This document shows, piece by piece, positions 26,930 through 35,120 of a DNA stretch of 64,000 nucleotides. The stretch lies in contig JAGCGO010000082.1 of assembly GCA_017649565.1 (NCBI GenBank), forward strand, positions 1 through 64,000. The letters are read 5' to 3'. A model generated the notes under the pieces. The model made no database searches, was not told the DNA's origin, and saw only the letters and a list, made by a program, of their open reading frames with translations. Position 1 is the first letter of the stretch, and each line of letters starts with the position of its first letter. Both the position numbers and the translations under genes were made by a program. The DNA is from Fibrobacter sp. GTDB lineage: Bacteria; Fibrobacterota; Fibrobacteria; Fibrobacterales; Fibrobacteraceae.

Positions 26930-27085
26930 CTAGCCTTTGGAGTTGGACACTCCTTGGATATTGAGGCCGAGTTCGTCGCAATATTCAGCATCGCATTCCT
27001 CTTCGCCGCTCCCACTCAACAGGCAAGCCTGATGCTTGAGATCAATCAGTTCCATTTTCGGTGCAAGATATTCTTTCTTCTTCAT
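26930..27085 (-). CDS. Short Cys-containing peptide, candidate modified peptide or substrate
   Basis: 51-residue open frame: a basic start MKKKEYLAPKMELIDLKHQ, then CLLSGSGEEE, CDAEYCDEL and a Ser/Asn-rich end. It has three Cys and five acidic residues around them. GAGGGGG lies seven bases before the ATG. It sits between a secreted-protein gene and the nucleotidyltransferase gene on the same strand, three bases from the latter. The layout (leader-like basic/hydrophobic part, LSGS near the middle, Cys-containing core) resembles precursor peptides such as those of Bacteroidetes and Fibrobacterota, but no family can be named. It may be the substrate of the nucleotidyltransferase. Confidence 0.72.
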   Translation of the reverse strand: MKKKEYLAPKMELIDLKHQACLLSGSGEEECDAEYCDELGLNIQGVSNSKG

Positions 27086-27102
27086 TCTTCTGCCCCCTCA
27101 AA

Positions 27103-28083
27103 TTAACGAATTTTTCTCTTGTTGTCAAGGAACATGCCCCAGTTTGCGGGCTTCTCGCCGACTGTACGGCCCTTGAGGTCGAAACGGCGGTCGTCCATCT
27201 TGATTTCGCCGGTGAAGGTGTTCAGCTTGCCGATGGAAAGGGTGCTGTCGCTGTCCAAGAGGCGGACTTCGATGGTTTCGGGGAGTTCAATGTCTTCGGC
27301 GGCAGACGCCTTGTACAAACCGCGGCTACCATCCCTATAACGCAGGTATGCGCGCAGAGGCGGGAGATAGGCGCCAGAGCCGATTTTGACAAACTTTCCC
27401 GCATCTACATTCTTTTTTTCCTTGGCGGCATAGCCGTAGACACGGCTGATTTCCGAATCGCCGGCTTCCCATTTCTTGTACTTGTATGTCCCCGCGAAAA
27501 CAAAACCGGTCTGGTTACCCGTCGCAGAGTTGTACAACCACTTTTCGAGAACCTGATCCCTGGCAGTAGCCTGGAAATTTTTCGAGGTCGAAACGAACGA
27601 GATCTCCATAAGGTCCGCGCAACCCTTGGCTTTCGTATTGGCAATCATGAGGAACGGGGTGTGCTTGCTGAGATTGCCCATGGTATTCTTGCCGACAGCT
27701 TCCCATTGCCCCCTGGAATTGTTGAAGTCGGCAATTTCGTAGACAGTCACACAATTGCCGGTATACTTTTTATCAGTCTTGACATCCACCGGGAGCACAA
27801 TCGTGGAATTTGCCTTGAGCGGCGTATCGCGTTCAATAGTCACTACCATGGAATCCGCAGCCTTGTCACGGAGGCATTTGGCAGCGGTTTCATTAAAAAC
27901 GACCTTGGCGCTGTCCTTGGCAAAGGATTCCAGGTACAGCGTGTTGTTGGATTTATAATAGGCACCGCCAGTGAAGGAGCATGTCGGGTTTCCACTCGGG
28001 CGTCCAGCCCATACGGCAGTTGCCGAAAGCACCAGCGAAACGACAAAAACGGCTTTCGCCAGATAAGAATATCCTTGGTTCAT
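27103..28083 (-). CDS. Secreted protein of unknown function with T9SS-tail-like end
   Basis: 326 residues. Signal peptide of about 26 residues ending AVWA. The mature part contains four Cys (in GNPTCSF, AAKCLRD, TGNCVTV and KGCADLM) and a beta-rich middle (GFVFAGTYKYKKW, then VKIGSGAYLPPLRAYLRY). It ends RRFDLKGRTVGEKPANWGMF, which resembles the FDLQGR-type tail of secreted Bacteroidetes/Fibrobacter proteins. AAAAAAGGGTGGAAA precedes the ATG. It is first in a probable three-gene unit with the 51-residue peptide and the nucleotidyltransferase. Role unknown. Confidence 0.75.
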   Translation of the reverse strand: MNQGYSYLAKAVFVVSLVLSATAVWAGRPSGNPTCSFTGGAYYKSNNTLYLESFAKDSAKVVFNETAAKCLRDKAADSMVVTIERDTPLKANSTIVLPVDVKTDKKYTGNCVTVYEIADFNNSRGQWEAVGKNTMGNLSKHTPFLMIANTKAKGCADLMEISFVSTSKNFQATARDQVLEKWLYNSATGNQTGFVFAGTYKYKKWEAGDSEISRVYGYAAKEKKNVDAGKFVKIGSGAYLPPLRAYLRYRDGSRGLYKASAAEDIELPETIEVRLLDSDSTLSIGKLNTFTGEIKMDDRRFDLKGRTVGEKPANWGMFLDNKRKIR

Positions 28084-28345
28084 TTTCCACCCTTTTTTCT
28101 TTTGTTCGCAAATTTAAAAAAAGGGTTTATATATTAATAATCCAATTTAACGTTTTAAATCTTACGTTTTTCGTCGAAAATGTAAAAGCATTTCACAAAG
28201 TAATAATAAAAAAAGATTTCCGGTCAATATTGCAAACAACATAATAAAATCAATTCAAAACAGGAACATTTGTATTTTGCGACATGTTTGTTAATTATGT
28301 AATCAAATAATATCATACTGATACAGAATCACGGGTATCCTGCAT
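28084..28345. other. AT-rich intergenic stretch
   Basis: It holds the upstream region of the minus-strand gene that starts at 28083 (very AT-rich, with TATATAA near 28125) and otherwise no gene or clear repeat that I can see. Confidence 0.5.
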
Positions 28346-28374
28346 ATAAAAAGCCCGACCAAAGGGTCGAGCTT
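28346..28374 (-). terminator. Terminator of the collagen-like lipoprotein gene
   Basis: On the minus strand AAGCTCGACC-TTT-GGTCGGGCTT forms a 10-bp stem with one mismatch, followed by a short T tract (TTTATAT). It lies about 75 bases past the stop codon. Confidence 0.8.
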
Positions 28375-28447
28375 CTTTCATTTCGTTTTCAATGCGATCC
28401 TGACGGATGCATTTTCCATTCTTGGCACTATTGACGTTACAGCGCTT

Positions 28448-31400
28448 TTACATATCTGAGCAATCTGTCAGCCCCATTTCGTCAAGCGTCATCCACTTCC
28501 GGCGCTCAGAGTTGTAGAAATATTCCTTGCCGCCGTATTTACAGGGATTATCACAAGACGAACCTTCGAAAGCAGCCGGATCTCCATTCAGGACAGTGCA
28601 AATATTATTGATTTCGGTTTCTCTTACGCAACCGGTATAGTTCGCTGAGTCACTATGGAAAATGGTGTAGACTTGCGGGGCATCGAACCCATCCATGCTT
28701 ACACCATTTAGCATTACCACATAGCCATCTTCCCGTCTAACGAGTTCTGAATTGTAGGTGAGATTATAATAGCCACCGACCAGATCGTTGCACAGCGACC
28801 ACGCCTCTATGCATTCCGTCCCTTCTTCCTCCCATTTATGATTCACATAAGTCATCACCACGCGTTTCGTGTGGACGGGATCATCGATAGCGGCATAACC
28901 ACTGACCGACTCTTGACAGTATTCTCTCTGGGACTTGCAGATTTCACCCTCGCCAAATTCAATCCATTCGCTTGTCCTCTGGCTGTAATAGTATGTCTTT
29001 CCAGCGAAAACACAGGGATAATCACATGGTTCGTTATAGTCCGCATCCCATGCAAGATTTCGCCCAGGAGTGGCGATATTCGGGCAGTCCTCATTGGCGT
29101 CAAACATGTTCCAAGCGTAGGATCTGGTCGGAGTCCAGACTTCCTCGCAGAAGTAATTATTTCCGTCAAATACGACGATCGAATCCTTGGTGCTGGAATT
29201 GCAGGCCTTATTCAATTTGATATCAAGGTCATCCGCTTCGGACCAACGACAATTGCTATAGATACGGTTTACCAACACAGTATCACCGCTCTCCGTTTCT
29301 ACATCGACATAATCGCAATCGCACTTGAAAGAGTTCTTGCCCGTCGTCATGGACTTTTCCCATTCATATTCGTCCACCTTGTAAACCGAAGAAGGATTCT
29401 TCAGAGTTTCAGAGCACACCCCATGCTCGGCTTCGACGGGCTGCGCCTTGATCCACTTGCCCACGCCATCATCATCAAGCTTGCACGCAACATAATCCTG
29501 TTGCCCTGGCGCCACATAGATTGCACCCACTTTATTCACGTTATTCCCGTTAGCCTTATCGCATTTGCCCAACTGCATGCTGGCAAGAGTGTCTATATAA
29601 TTACGATATAACGGGACAAAAGATTTTCCCAAGGTATCACACCTATAGAAAAATACATGACCAGGAGCGGAGTACAATGTATCCTTTGTACCGGCATTGC
29701 ACTGTTTCCCGATGGCATACTCCTCATAAGCAACAGAATCTGCGCTAATATTGCCACTGGAATCAGCAACGCAGCGGAAATACTGAACGTAGCCTTTTCC
29801 CCCGATTCCAGATACATAAGACCCGACCTGTTCACCCTTGCAAAGAGCCTTTTTCAAATCGTAAGACCTGGCCCAAGATTGCCCGTTACACTCCATAACG
29901 ATTGACTCGCCAAGGGAATCCATCATAAAGTACTGGCCCGAGGTCGAATCATTGCATTTGCCAGCAAGAGCACTTACAATCTCATTGACCTCCTCTTCCG
30001 ACCTGCCAAAATTCCTTAAAGGTTCCCAAAGTTCCATTCTTCCTTTGCACCTGAAGTACTTGAAAAAGCCTCCTGTAACCGTAGTCTCGTAAATACCATT
30101 CCGTTTCGAGTCGCAAGCAGGCAGTTCGTAAGCATCAATCAAGCCTTTCTGGTTTATTTTGTATTCTGCTCCATCATTTTCACCTTTCATCAAGAAAAAG
30201 TCTACAAAGAACACCGGATATTCTGCCATAGATGTAGAACTGAAGGGAAGCGGCTCTTCAATCGCTTTCTTGAAGTTGCCTTCCTTACCGAAAAGTTCCC
30301 TATAATCGAAATAAACCCTGTTGTAATCAAAGACATAAGAATAATAACGTTCGTAATTCATAAGCAGCATGGGCCAAGCTGTTGCTACATACTTTTCATT
30401 ATGTTCAACCGAATCCGACATGTGGAAATCGACAGCGGCCAAATCCTTACCGAGGCCTAGAGCCTCCGTAATTTCGTCGTTTGCCTGCTTACTCGCACTG
30501 GCGAAGTTTGTCTCACCATTCTTCATGAGAGTCTCAATGCGGGCGGCCTTGTAGTCACTAATAAAATCAATGACAATGGTATCGCCAGCATCCATATCGA
30601 CAAAGGCCATGAACACCATATCGGAAAACCCGCTTCCGCGAGCAAGACTTACACGGAATTGGGCGTACGAATTCATCATGTTCGTCACATCGATTTGGCC
30701 CTCAAGGAAATGCACGGACATTTTCGATATTCCCATACTAGGCTCATCATAAATGGTCAATTCCTTCTTTTTCGAAAGTTGCATTTCCGAGACGAAGTTC
30801 TTCCCAGTCCTTTCGAAGTTGGAATCGACTTCCATCACAGTCAGCTCAGCCGTAGTGCTAAATCCAAGCTCTGATAATTGAGCGCCAGAACTATACGTGA
30901 ATCTCAGCATGACGGTCTTTTTGTAATGCTTGGTCAGGTTCTTATTCGGGACCAGCGTCGGCAACTGGATGACGCTCATGCCCGAGCCGCAAGCAATCTG
31001 CACGTTGATGAGGGACTCCTTCGTATCGGTCCAGCTCGAGTCGACGCGACAAGCAAGGGAATCAACCACTTCGCCGGTCACCTTCTTGGAAATGACCTTG
31101 GAGAGACTATCGACGTTCACTTCCTTGGCGTCCTTGCCGGCGTCACCCTTCTGACCGTTCTTGCCGTCAGCACCGTTCTTGCCGTTCTTGCCGTTCTTGC
31201 CGTCAGCACCCTTTTGACCGTTCTCACCGTCGGTACCGTTCTGGACAGTACCGATGGTCTTGCCATCGCATATGATCTTGTAGCCGGTGGAATCCTTTAG
31301 GGGCTCGGACTTGCATCGAAGGTCCACTGCTTCGGAGGCGTTGACCACGGACCACTCGCCATCGTTACAGACGTAAAGGACGCTCGTCGGCTTCACAAGA

Positions 31401-31558
31401 GTCATTTCGCCTTCGTTGTCATTGTTACAAGAAGCGCTATCGAGGGATTCCACGATAGCATACCCATCATTGTGAACGTTAGTAACGTCATCGCCGCAAG
31501 CAGCGAAGAAAATCGCCAGCATGCTGGCGACAGAGCCGGATAGAATTAGCTTTTTCAT
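28448..31558 (-). CDS. Large lipoprotein with collagen-like Gly-X-Y stretch
   Basis: 1036 residues. Signal peptide with lipobox FFAAC (Cys21). Residues 108-143 are 12 perfect Gly-X-Y triplets (GTD GEN GQK GAD, GKN repeats and so on to GKD). A region near residues 340-375 (FASASKQANDEITEALGLG) matches the helical stretch of the FISUMP lipoproteins, but no FISUMP domain is present. The C-terminal half consists of repeated Cys-rich units such as CDYPCVFAGKTYYYSQRTSEW and CDNPCKYGGKEYFYNSERRKW, about 100 residues apart. Outer-membrane or surface lipoprotein; an adhesive or structural role is inference. The terminator of the peptide gene upstream indicates its own promoter. Confidence 0.85.
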   Translation of the reverse strand: MKKLILSGSVASMLAIFFAACGDDVTNVHNDGYAIVESLDSASCNNDNEGEMTLVKPTSVLYVCNDGEWSVVNASEAVDLRCKSEPLKDSTGYKIICDGKTIGTVQNGTDGENGQKGADGKNGKNGKNGADGKNGQKGDAGKDAKEVNVDSLSKVISKKVTGEVVDSLACRVDSSWTDTKESLINVQIACGSGMSVIQLPTLVPNKNLTKHYKKTVMLRFTYSSGAQLSELGFSTTAELTVMEVDSNFERTGKNFVSEMQLSKKKELTIYDEPSMGISKMSVHFLEGQIDVTNMMNSYAQFRVSLARGSGFSDMVFMAFVDMDAGDTIVIDFISDYKAARIETLMKNGETNFASASKQANDEITEALGLGKDLAAVDFHMSDSVEHNEKYVATAWPMLLMNYERYYSYVFDYNRVYFDYRELFGKEGNFKKAIEEPLPFSSTSMAEYPVFFVDFFLMKGENDGAEYKINQKGLIDAYELPACDSKRNGIYETTVTGGFFKYFRCKGRMELWEPLRNFGRSEEEVNEIVSALAGKCNDSTSGQYFMMDSLGESIVMECNGQSWARSYDLKKALCKGEQVGSYVSGIGGKGYVQYFRCVADSSGNISADSVAYEEYAIGKQCNAGTKDTLYSAPGHVFFYRCDTLGKSFVPLYRNYIDTLASMQLGKCDKANGNNVNKVGAIYVAPGQQDYVACKLDDDGVGKWIKAQPVEAEHGVCSETLKNPSSVYKVDEYEWEKSMTTGKNSFKCDCDYVDVETESGDTVLVNRIYSNCRWSEADDLDIKLNKACNSSTKDSIVVFDGNNYFCEEVWTPTRSYAWNMFDANEDCPNIATPGRNLAWDADYNEPCDYPCVFAGKTYYYSQRTSEWIEFGEGEICKSQREYCQESVSGYAAIDDPVHTKRVVMTYVNHKWEEEGTECIEAWSLCNDLVGGYYNLTYNSELVRREDGYVVMLNGVSMDGFDAPQVYTIFHSDSANYTGCVRETEINNICTVLNGDPAAFEGSSCDNPCKYGGKEYFYNSERRKWMTLDEMGLTDCSDM
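31130..31237 (-). repeat. Collagen-like Gly-X-Y coding repeat
   Basis: Twelve uninterrupted codon triplets of the form Gly-X-Y. The nucleotides repeat in short 9- to 18-bp units (for example GGCAAGAACGG three times), so copy number could vary by slippage. Confidence 0.85.
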
Positions 31559-31636
31559 CTTTCTCCTTTTTTATGGTTTTTCCATACAAACTTAGTAAAT
31601 AAAAATAAACAGAATAGAAAACGGACAAAATTCTTA

Positions 31637-31674
31637 CAAAAAAAATAGCCGTGGCCCTCATGAGCCGCAGCTAT
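31637..31674 (-). terminator. Terminator after the 91-residue peptide gene
   Basis: On the minus strand ATAGC...GCTAT closes an imperfect stem around GCGGCTC/GGGCC and is followed by eight T. It lies 42 bases past the peptide stop codon. Confidence 0.82.
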
Positions 31675-31715
31675 CTTTTGCGAGATCGATTATCGCAGGA
31701 TGGATACCAGAAGGA

Positions 31716-31991
31716 TTACCTTCCTCCCAGCTTGCCTTCCAATTTGATATTCTCCTTGACATCCAGTTTGGCGTCCGCCTTAAGATTCTCTCTGGCATTC
31801 AACACGGTCATTCCTCCACTAGGATTGACAGTAGGTCTGACAATGTGCGGCGGATCAGTCACGATACCCGGGTTTCCAATAGGACGCGGACCACCAGTGG
31901 AACCATCGACAGCGCCCTTTATGCCGCCTTTCACCTGCTTCACGTCACGATTCGCAGTGGCCTTCTGAATGTTGATTTTTGCATTATCCAT
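31716..31991 (-). CDS. 91-residue peptide next to radical SAM enzyme, candidate RiPP substrate
   Basis: Small protein with no Cys, Trp, Tyr or Phe. N-terminal basic part (MDNAKINIQKATANRDVKQ), then Gly/Pro-rich central part with four GG steps (KGGIKG, TGGPRPIGNPG, PSGG), and a C-terminal alternating charged/hydrophobic part ending LEGKLGGR. AAGGAG lies seven bases before the ATG. It follows the radical SAM/SPASM gene by 30 bases and ends at its own terminator, so the pair is a two-gene operon. Composition and context suit a ribosomally made substrate peptide, but it matches no precursor family I know. It could instead be an unrelated secreted or structural small protein, though no signal peptide is visible. 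Confidence 0.75.
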   Translation of the reverse strand: MDNAKINIQKATANRDVKQVKGGIKGAVDGSTGGPRPIGNPGIVTDPPHIVRPTVNPSGGMTVLNARENLKADAKLDVKENIKLEGKLGGR

Positions 31992-32021
31992 TTTTTTCTC
32001 CTTGTGTTTGTTGGGGTTGGT

Positions 32022-33143
32022 TTAGAGAACATCTTCCGCCTTGCCCTCTCTTTGGAGCTTGGCGGCAAATTCGTCGCATATAGAGCATAGGATACGTTCG
32101 TGGGTGCACACCTCCGGCGAAACACCGAATACGCTTCCTGTAGTATAGAAGGACGTGCAGCCGCATTCATGGGCGGAGCACCTGTGCATGATTCCGCAAC
32201 CCTCGCACTCCTTCTTGTCGGTTTCGAGGAACCTATAGACTTCCTGTGCCGCAGGGCTGTCATAGACATGGTCTTCCTTGTCCAGGACATTTCCCAAAAG
32301 GTACGGGGCATTCTCCTTGCTGGAGATGAACCTGCTGCAAGGGAAAACGTTCCCGTTCGTCGCAAATCCGATCGTGCCCTTGAGAATGTCGCACGAGCAA
32401 TTCTTTTTCTTGAGGTTCAGCACATGGTACAATATGTGGTCCTGGATAATCTGAATGTAAAAGTCGCTCTTTTCCTTCTTGAGATTGTACCAGAGTTCTG
32501 CAAGCTTGCGGTACTCCACCGCCAGCGCATCCATTTCATCGACAGTCCAGTGGCCATCGAAGTCGACCAGGTTCTGGACCTGCGTAAATCCCTGGTCCTT
32601 GAGCCACAATACAGAATCCGTAAGGCCGGCAATGTTGTGCCGCGTCGTCACGGAAAGCGGGAAGGCGCTCATCTTGACCAAGGCCGGGATAAACGGGGCG
32701 ATGGCCTCGAAACTCCCCCTGCCATCGACAGTACGTCTCGATATGTCGTGACGCGAGGCGGGACCATCTAGGGACAGATAAATAAAAAAGTTTTCCTTCT
32801 CAAAGAATTCCAGGATTTCATCGTTGAGAAGCGTACCGTTCGTATTGACACCAAATTTCAGGCGGAAATCATCGGGAAGCTCGGAACGGCGACGTTGCAC
32901 CAAGTCCTTAAGATAAGCAGTCCCCTTGCGGATGGCGTCAAAGCGCAAGAGCGGCTCTCCGCCAAAAAAGGTAACGGCAATAAGTTTCTGCTTAAACTCA
33001 ATCGTCTTTTCCAACGTATAACGCAAGCATGCTTCCATCACCTCGTCACTCATAACGGCACAGCGTTCTTCATGACTCTTCTTATAATAGCAATAGCCAC
33101 ACCTAAGGTTACAATTTTCAGTCAGACTTAATAAAATTCTCAT
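32022..33143 (-). CDS. Radical SAM/SPASM domain protein, candidate peptide maturase
   Basis: 373 residues. The radical SAM cluster motif CNLRCGYC is at residues 11-18, with the FFGGEPLL motif near residue 60. The C-terminal SPASM-type region has many Cys: CSCDILKGTIGFATNGNVFPC, then CEGCGIMHRCSAHECGC and CTHERILCSIC. SPASM proteins carry auxiliary iron-sulphur clusters and mostly modify peptides or act as sulfatase maturases. The start site MRILLSLTENC leaves the normal short lead before the first cluster. The neighbour is a 91-residue peptide, not a sulfatase, which favours peptide maturation. No transporter or PqqD-like partner was seen beside it. Confidence 0.88.
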   Translation of the reverse strand: MRILLSLTENCNLRCGYCYYKKSHEERCAVMSDEVMEACLRYTLEKTIEFKQKLIAVTFFGGEPLLRFDAIRKGTAYLKDLVQRRRSELPDDFRLKFGVNTNGTLLNDEILEFFEKENFFIYLSLDGPASRHDISRRTVDGRGSFEAIAPFIPALVKMSAFPLSVTTRHNIAGLTDSVLWLKDQGFTQVQNLVDFDGHWTVDEMDALAVEYRKLAELWYNLKKEKSDFYIQIIQDHILYHVLNLKKKNCSCDILKGTIGFATNGNVFPCSRFISSKENAPYLLGNVLDKEDHVYDSPAAQEVYRFLETDKKECEGCGIMHRCSAHECGCTSFYTTGSVFGVSPEVCTHERILCSICDEFAAKLQREGKAEDVL

Positions 33144-33266
33144 ACTTTTCTCTCGTACAAGCTATATATATAAAATAAAGTAAAAGAAAACAAAGTAAAA
33201 TAATTATTACATACAAGGTCATAGACCCGAGGTTCAAGGCTCGGGGCTCGAGAAATGACCGCCAAG

Positions 33267-33298
33267 GAAAAAAAAGGCGCCGCACATGCTGTGCGGCG
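33267..33298 (-). terminator. Terminator of purF
   Basis: On the minus strand CGCCGCAC-loop-GTGCGGCG forms a perfect 8-bp stem, followed by CC and eight T. It lies 33 bases past the purF stop. Confidence 0.93.
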
Positions 33299-33331
33299 AC
33301 CCATTTTCTTGAGGCTTACTTTATTGTAACC

Positions 33332-34810
33332 TTAATCCTTTTTCGACTTGCAGGAGCATCCTCCGTTCTCGCAGGGGCAATGGTAGCAGTCACCGGTCTC
33401 GGTATAGTCCTTGCCGCTCCAGCAGTACGTACAGAGCTGGTCTTCCGGGAGTCCGATAGCGTGAATCAAGTCATCGATGCGCTGGAAAGCAAGCGTGGTC
33501 AGGTTCAGGTTCTTGCGGATGTACTCCACCATTCCCTTGTACGCTTCGCTGTTCGGGTCGGTGTACTTTTCGATATCAGCGTTCTCGCCTTCCATCTCGC
33601 GGATGTAGCGGCGCGTAATCAGGTCGTACACGCTCTTGGAACGGGAGAAGTTGATGAACTTGCAAGGATAGACAAGCGGAGGACAGGCAATGCGCATGTG
33701 GGTTTCCTTGCAGCCCAGGGAATAGAGCTTCTGGGCCTGCTTGCCGAGCTGGGTGCCGCGAACGATGGAGTCGTCGCAGAACACGAGACGGCGGTCCTTG
33801 ATGAGTCCCGGGACGGGAATGAGCTTCATCGAGGCTACATGTTCACGCTGGCGCTGATCCTGCGGCATGAACGAGCGTGCCCACGTGGGAGTGTACTTGA
33901 CATAGGGGCGGGCGAACTTGACGCCGGCCTCGTGCGCATAGCCCAGGGCGTGCGACGTGCCCGAGTCGGGAATACCGCAGGCGGCGTCGGCTTCCGTCGG
34001 GGTACGCTTGGCAAGCGCGGAACCGCACCTGTAGCGCGTCATCTCGACATTGCGGCCTTCGTAGCTGGAGGCCGGATAGCCGTAATAGACCCAGAGGAAG
34101 GAGCATATCGCCATTTTCTTGCCGGGTTCGGCGAGCGTGGTCACGGAATCCGGGGTGATTTCGACAATCTCGCCGGGACCAAGGTCGCGTACGTATTCGT
34201 AGCCAAGGTTGTAGAGCGCGCAGCTTTCCTGCACGACAATCATCGAGCCTTCTTTCTTACCCAGGATAATGGGAGTGCGGCCCCATTTGTCGCGGCTCGC
34301 ATAGAACTTGCCCTTGCTGTCCATGAGGAGCACCGAGCAGCTGCCCTTGACCTTCTCGTGCACGTACTTGAGGCCATCGACAACCGAGTCCTGCGTAGCG
34401 ATGAGCGCGGAAACGACTTCCGTCGGGCCGACCATGCCGCTTGTCGTCGAATACTGGAGCTGCATGCAGTTGTTGCGGAAGAGTTCGTCCTTGAGTTCCT
34501 CGATGTTCGTCAAGAGACCAACAGTGACAATCGCGAAGGTCCCGAGCTTGGACGTCATGACAAGCGGCTGCGGGTCGGTGTCGGAGATGACGCCGAGACC
34601 GACCGAACCGGAAAAGGCGGACAGGTCATGTTCAAACTTGCTGCGGAACGGGGTGTTCTGAATGTTGTGGATCGAGCGGTGGAAAACTCCGTCCGATTTC
34701 AGGACGGCCATGCCGCCACGATGCGTTCCGAGATGTGAATGATAATCGGTTCCGTAAAAAAGGTCGCAGACGCAATCGCCCTTTGATACAACACCGCAAA
34801 AGCCGCCCAT
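33332..34810 (-). CDS. purF: Amidophosphoribosyltransferase
   Basis: First committed step of purine synthesis: PRPP plus glutamine gives 5-phosphoribosylamine. The N-terminal glutamine amidotransferase (Ntn) domain begins at Cys5 (MGGFCGVVSKG), so a four-residue propeptide must be removed. GTHRGG follows near residue 32. The PRPP-binding motif RLVFCDDSIVRGTQ is near residue 344. The ATG at 34810 is chosen because AAGGAGT precedes it and the family start lies there; the frame stays open upstream to 34903 but would overlap the DUF1653 gene. The C-terminus is unusual, with a Cys-rich extension (CTYCW, then DCYHCPCENGGCSCK) that could hold a metal or Fe-S site. Confidence 0.95.
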   Translation of the reverse strand: MGGFCGVVSKGDCVCDLFYGTDYHSHLGTHRGGMAVLKSDGVFHRSIHNIQNTPFRSKFEHDLSAFSGSVGLGVISDTDPQPLVMTSKLGTFAIVTVGLLTNIEELKDELFRNNCMQLQYSTTSGMVGPTEVVSALIATQDSVVDGLKYVHEKVKGSCSVLLMDSKGKFYASRDKWGRTPIILGKKEGSMIVVQESCALYNLGYEYVRDLGPGEIVEITPDSVTTLAEPGKKMAICSFLWVYYGYPASSYEGRNVEMTRYRCGSALAKRTPTEADAACGIPDSGTSHALGYAHEAGVKFARPYVKYTPTWARSFMPQDQRQREHVASMKLIPVPGLIKDRRLVFCDDSIVRGTQLGKQAQKLYSLGCKETHMRIACPPLVYPCKFINFSRSKSVYDLITRRYIREMEGENADIEKYTDPNSEAYKGMVEYIRKNLNLTTLAFQRIDDLIHAIGLPEDQLCTYCWSGKDYTETGDCYHCPCENGGCSCKSKKD

Positions 34811-34859
34811 AAAGACTCCTTGGCAAAAAGAAAAACCGTTTTTGCCAAAGTTAGAAATT

Positions 34860-35102
34860 TTAGACGATTTCCGTAAAGCGGTCGACCTCGGTCCCGTCGG
34901 CAAGCGTCACCTTGCTTTCGAAATCCGCCCGGTCGCGCACCCAGACCGTCCCCTTCGGGTGGTCGGGTGTTTCGTATTCGCTGCGGTAAATGACCAGGGG
35001 CTTGACCGTCTCGCAGTCCAGCGCATCCGCCATGACGACGGTGTAGACCATCGTCTCCTTCTTGTAGTGGCGGTATACGTGACCGGCAATCGCCCTGGAC
35101 AT
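34860..35102 (-). CDS. DUF1653 family protein
   Basis: 80-residue protein with the DUF1653 pattern: GHVYRHYKKETMVYTVVMADAL near residues 7-28, then VIYRSEY and GTVWVRDRADFESKV. Such proteins are small beta-rich cytoplasmic proteins of unknown function. It lies 18 bases after the secreted repeat-protein gene and 49 bases before purF, so all may be read from one transcript. Length is normal. Confidence 0.85.
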   Translation of the reverse strand: MSRAIAGHVYRHYKKETMVYTVVMADALDCETVKPLVIYRSEYETPDHPKGTVWVRDRADFESKVTLADGTEVDRFTEIV

Positions 35103-35120
35103 CCTGCGATCCGGAAAACC

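Noticed and set aside
31130..31237. Short regular repeats taken as a possible CRISPR array
   Set aside because: They are in-frame Gly-X-Y codons with units of 9-18 bp and no spacers.
33380..34738. 452-residue frame antisense to purF
   Set aside because: It is a shadow of the GC-rich purF codons; purF has clear motifs, a ribosome binding site and a terminator.
34811..34903. Longer N-terminus for PurF
   Set aside because: The catalytic Cys must be near the N-terminus, and AAGGAGT precedes the inner ATG at 34810; the longer form overlaps the DUF1653 gene.
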